Of a stretch of DNA of 64,000 bases, positions 61,997 through 64,000 are shown piece after piece. The notes below the pieces were generated by a model. It ran no database searches and had not been told where the DNA came from. It saw nothing but the letters and a program-made list of their open reading frames with translations. This DNA comes from Jeotgalibacillus sp. ET6 (GTDB lineage Bacteria; Bacillota; Bacilli; Bacillales; Jeotgalibacillaceae): NCBI RefSeq assembly GCF_029667115.1, contig NZ_JARUIU010000002.1:666972-730971 (forward strand). Reading direction: 5' to 3'. The stretch's first letter is position 1. Each line of letters begins with the position of its first letter. The position numbers and the translations under genes are program-made.

Positions 61997-62689
61997 TTAT
62001 CTGCTTTCAATTTCAACTCCTGAAACTCCGGGAAGAGCAGAAACAAATGTGTAGATATCCGTTTCCTGCCGTCTTTGATGTACTGATGTAAACAGTTCAA
62101 TCATGTGCAAGTCATTTTTTATATCCTTGAGTCTGACTTTATCCACTTTAATATTGTCCTGTTCAAGCATTTTTACTACAGGTCCAGCGTAATTAGCATG
62201 ATGAACAATAATTTTTAAATAAACTTCTTTTTCCTTTAATCGTACGGGCCCAATCCACATCAAAATTATTGGAAGAAGTTCCACGCTGATAATAAGCAAA
62301 ATAACACCTAAGATGGCTTCCACAAAAAAACCAGCTCCTACAGCAATGCCGATACCTGCTGCCCCCCATATAATAGCAGCGGTCGTCAACCCCGAGATCG
62401 TATCATTTCCCCGGTGCAAGATAACGCCTGCCCCTAAAAAACCAATTCCTGAAACGATCTGAGCTGCCAGACGCAGCGGGTCCATTGTGATATTGACATT
62501 GTCATCCCCAGGGAAAGAATAAGCCGATTCGATGGAAACAATCGTCAGTAAACAACTGACGATTGAAATTACAAGACTGGTCTTAAGCCCGACCGGTTTT
62601 CTTTTTAATTCTCTCTCAAGTCCTATTACTAAACCCAGGAGAGCCGTGAGTCCGAGTTTAATTAATACAATTTGATCTATTTCAAACAT
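61997..62689 (-). CDS. MgtC/SapB family membrane protein
   Basis: This 230-residue protein has an N-terminal five-segment MgtC domain. LTALLGLVIGLERELKRKPVGLKTSLVI and LAAQIVSGIGFLGAGVILHRG...GLTTAAIIWGAAGIGIAVG are the family signature. A C-terminal ACT-like cytoplasmic domain (about residues 150-230) follows. MgtC proteins are linked to Mg2+ limitation and ATP homeostasis in other bacteria; the role here is not known. The ATG follows AGGAGGTGCC. Confidence 0.88.
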   Translation of the reverse strand: MFEIDQIVLIKLGLTALLGLVIGLERELKRKPVGLKTSLVISIVSCLLTIVSIESAYSFPGDDNVNITMDPLRLAAQIVSGIGFLGAGVILHRGNDTISGLTTAAIIWGAAGIGIAVGAGFFVEAILGVILLIISVELLPIILMWIGPVRLKEKEVYLKIIVHHANYAGPVVKMLEQDNIKVDKVRLKDIKNDLHMIELFTSVHQRRQETDIYTFVSALPGVSGVEIESR

Positions 62690-62786
62690 TTTGGCACCTC
62701 CTTCTTTCCTTTTTTAGTAAGATGTAAATAGCACTCAGAACATATTTTTTATTATACACAGCGCCTGAGTGAATTGGAGGTATTTT

Positions 62787-63683
62787 ATGCATCTAGTAAA
62801 TAAGAAAGCGTATCTTGCTATTTTAATTGGCGTCATTACCGTTTCTTTTTCCGCTATTCTTGTTAAGCTTTCCAATGCTGAACCGGGAGTAATCGCTTTT
62901 TACCGGATGTTTTTCAGTGTACTGTTGTTAACGCCGGTTTTTTTTCTCTACTATAGAAATGAAATAACCAAATTGTCCTTAAAAGACTGGTGCTTTACAG
63001 TTATTGCAGGGATTTTTTTGGCCTTCCATTTTATATTATGGTTTGAATCTCTTCAATATACATCTGTAGCCAGCTCTACCGTCCTTGTAACACTGCAGCC
63101 GCTTTTTGCATTTGCTGGAGCCTTTCTCTTCTTTAATGAAAGAATAACAAAATCATCCCTTATAAGTGCTTGTATCGCAATCGCTGGAAGTTTCATCATA
63201 AGCTGGGGTGACTTTAAAGTAAGCGGAATGGCGCTGTGGGGAGATTTTTTGGCTCTGGCGGCATGCGCTCTTGTTACGGCCTATTTGCTATTTGGCCAGG
63301 AAGTAAGAAAGAGGCTTTCAATTGTTACCTACACGTTTATACTGTATAGCATGAGTGCAATCATTCTATTTATATACGTCCTGATTCAGGGAGAATCTTT
63401 TGGACCTTTCCAATCGTCTGAATGGATCTATTTTCTTTTACTTGCCATCTTACCGACCCTGCTTGGTCATTCTCTTTTTAACTGGTCGCTAAAATGGATT
63501 TCAACTACCTTTATATCTATGGCAATTTTGTTTGAACCGGTTGGAGCTTCTGTTCTGGCCTTCTACATACTTGGCGAAAGTCTGAGGGGTTCACAAATTA
63601 TTGGAGGGACAGTGGTTATAGCGGGTCTGGCGTTATTCATTTGGAAGGGAAACAGGGAGAGGGGAATTAGAAAAAAAGCATAA
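62787..63683 (+). CDS. EamA family (DMT superfamily) permease
   Basis: This 298-residue protein is a ten-segment DMT permease built from two EamA repeats. The first runs from ILIGVITVSFSAILVKLSNAEPGVIAFYRM, and the second from LLFGQEVRKRLSIVTY to FEPVGASVLAFYILGE. Members export amino acids or other metabolites. ATG at 62787 follows GGAGGTA; the upstream GTG at 62769 is not needed. The substrate is unknown. It is the last protein gene before the rRNA operon. Confidence 0.88.
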   Translation: MHLVNKKAYLAILIGVITVSFSAILVKLSNAEPGVIAFYRMFFSVLLLTPVFFLYYRNEITKLSLKDWCFTVIAGIFLAFHFILWFESLQYTSVASSTVLVTLQPLFAFAGAFLFFNERITKSSLISACIAIAGSFIISWGDFKVSGMALWGDFLALAACALVTAYLLFGQEVRKRLSIVTYTFILYSMSAIILFIYVLIQGESFGPFQSSEWIYFLLLAILPTLLGHSLFNWSLKWISTTFISMAILFEPVGASVLAFYILGESLRGSQIIGGTVVIAGLALFIWKGNRERGIRKKA

Positions 63684-63716
63684 GAATAGTAATCTAGTAA
63701 AAAATCATATAATCTA

Positions 63717-63954
63717 TTGCATTATAAATTCTTTCATGTTATATTATTACTCGTCCTTAAGAGAGAAAAGCAACGAAGTTGAAAAACACAAGTTAAAAAA
63801 AGTGTTGACACAGAGCTTTCCAGGATGTATGATAATAAAGTCGCCTCATTGAGGAAGACCTTTACGAAACAACTTGAACCTTGAAAACTAAACAACCAAA
63901 AACGTCAACGTTAGTACAAGAATTACAAGAAACACAATGAGCTTTATCAAACAC
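63717..63954 (+). promoter_or_regulatory. rRNA operon promoters and leader
   Basis: Two promoters are visible. The upstream one is TTGCAT (63717-63722) and TATATT (63740-63745), 17 apart. The downstream one is TTGACA (63805-63810) and TATGAT (63828-63833), 17 apart. The leader contains CCTTGAAAACTAAAC, a common feature of Bacillus rRNA leaders, before the 16S start. Tandem promoters suit growth-rate-controlled rRNA synthesis. Confidence 0.85.
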
Positions 63955-64000
63955 TTTACGGAGAGTTTGATCCTGGCTCAGGACGAACGCTGGCGGCGTG
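63955..64000 (+). rRNA. rrs: 16S ribosomal RNA (5' end only)
   Basis: GGAGAGTTTGATCCTGGCTC and GGACGAACGCTGGCGGCGTG are the universal start of 16S rRNA. The window ends after about 46 bases. The exact 5' end is taken from the usual Bacillus start TTTA-GGAGAG. Confidence 0.97.

Noticed and set aside
1..64000. CRISPR arrays, prophage, insertion sequences or toxin-antitoxin pairs
   Set aside because: No regularly spaced direct repeats, transposase, integrase, phage structural gene or toxin-antitoxin pair was seen.

Overview
The window is chromosomal DNA from a spore-forming member of the Bacillaceae. No single gene proves this. The case rests on gene content and order, which repeatedly follow the yut/yuz - yum - yui - mrp - yuf - kap - yug blocks of Bacillus subtilis: yutI, yuzD, yutJ, yuzB, yutM, yumC, yumB, yuiA-yuiF, yuxO, mrpA-G, yufK, pbpD, yuxJ, kapD, kapB, patB, yugE, yugI, rocR/rocA/rocD/rocG, yuzA, yugJ, pgi, yugN and yugO. 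Strong Shine-Dalgarno sites, TTG and GTG starts, sigma-A type promoters and hairpin-plus-T terminators are also typical of Firmicutes. The species cannot be named from the sequence; it is clearly not B. subtilis itself.

Layout. 1-12 kb holds redox and Fe-S functions: a 2-hydroxyacid dehydrogenase, NifU-type and HesB-type Fe-S proteins, two NDH-2 family flavoproteins and a ferredoxin/flavodoxin-NADP reductase. Small conserved proteins, a PadR/HAAS regulatory pair and a zinc-independent L31 lie among them. 12-18 kb is the yui block (3D-domain secreted protein, PAP2-like YuiD, leucyl aminopeptidase, YuiF antiporter). 18.8-24.6 kb is a complete seven-gene Mrp Na+/H+ antiporter operon on the minus strand. 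25-32.8 kb carries PBP4, an MFS pump, KapD, KapB, a cyclophilin lipoprotein and an M29 aminopeptidase. 33-38 kb is a gluconate locus (gntZ-gntP-gntK) with a divergent RpiR-type regulator. 38.5-47 kb has a C-S lyase, an NSS-family symporter and two tandem paralogues of an unusual membrane-anchored sigma-factor-like protein, the first split by a frameshift. 48-54 kb is the arginine/proline catabolic set rocR-rocA-rocD-rocG. 54-64 kb has an alcohol dehydrogenase, pgi, yugN, a K+ channel, tRNA-Ala(GGC), DegV, a MarR/DHA2 efflux pair, MgtC, an EamA permease, and the promoters and first bases of a 16S rRNA gene.

Physiology. The Mrp complex, YuiF, the Na+-dependent symporter and the NDH-2 enzymes suggest a bacterium that relies on Na+/H+ cycling. 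Gluconate enters through GntP, is phosphorylated by GntK and is oxidised by GntZ. Arginine and proline products flow through RocD, RocA and RocG to 2-oxoglutarate.

Regulation can be read unusually well from the DNA. There are good matches to Zur, Rex, LexA and CcpA sites. PadR, RpiR, MarR and RocR-type regulators each have repeated or palindromic sites in the promoter region beside their gene.

The most unusual items are: (1) the tandem ECF-sigma-like transmembrane proteins at 42.4-46.7 kb; (2) a family of at least eight roughly 90-220 bp repeats that each begin with a terminator hairpin, mostly sit just behind the stop codon of a gene, and show compensatory changes in an inner stem; (3) a RocR-like regulator that has lost the sigma-54 contact motif; (4) a stand-alone WYL-domain protein with a LexA-type box at its promoter.
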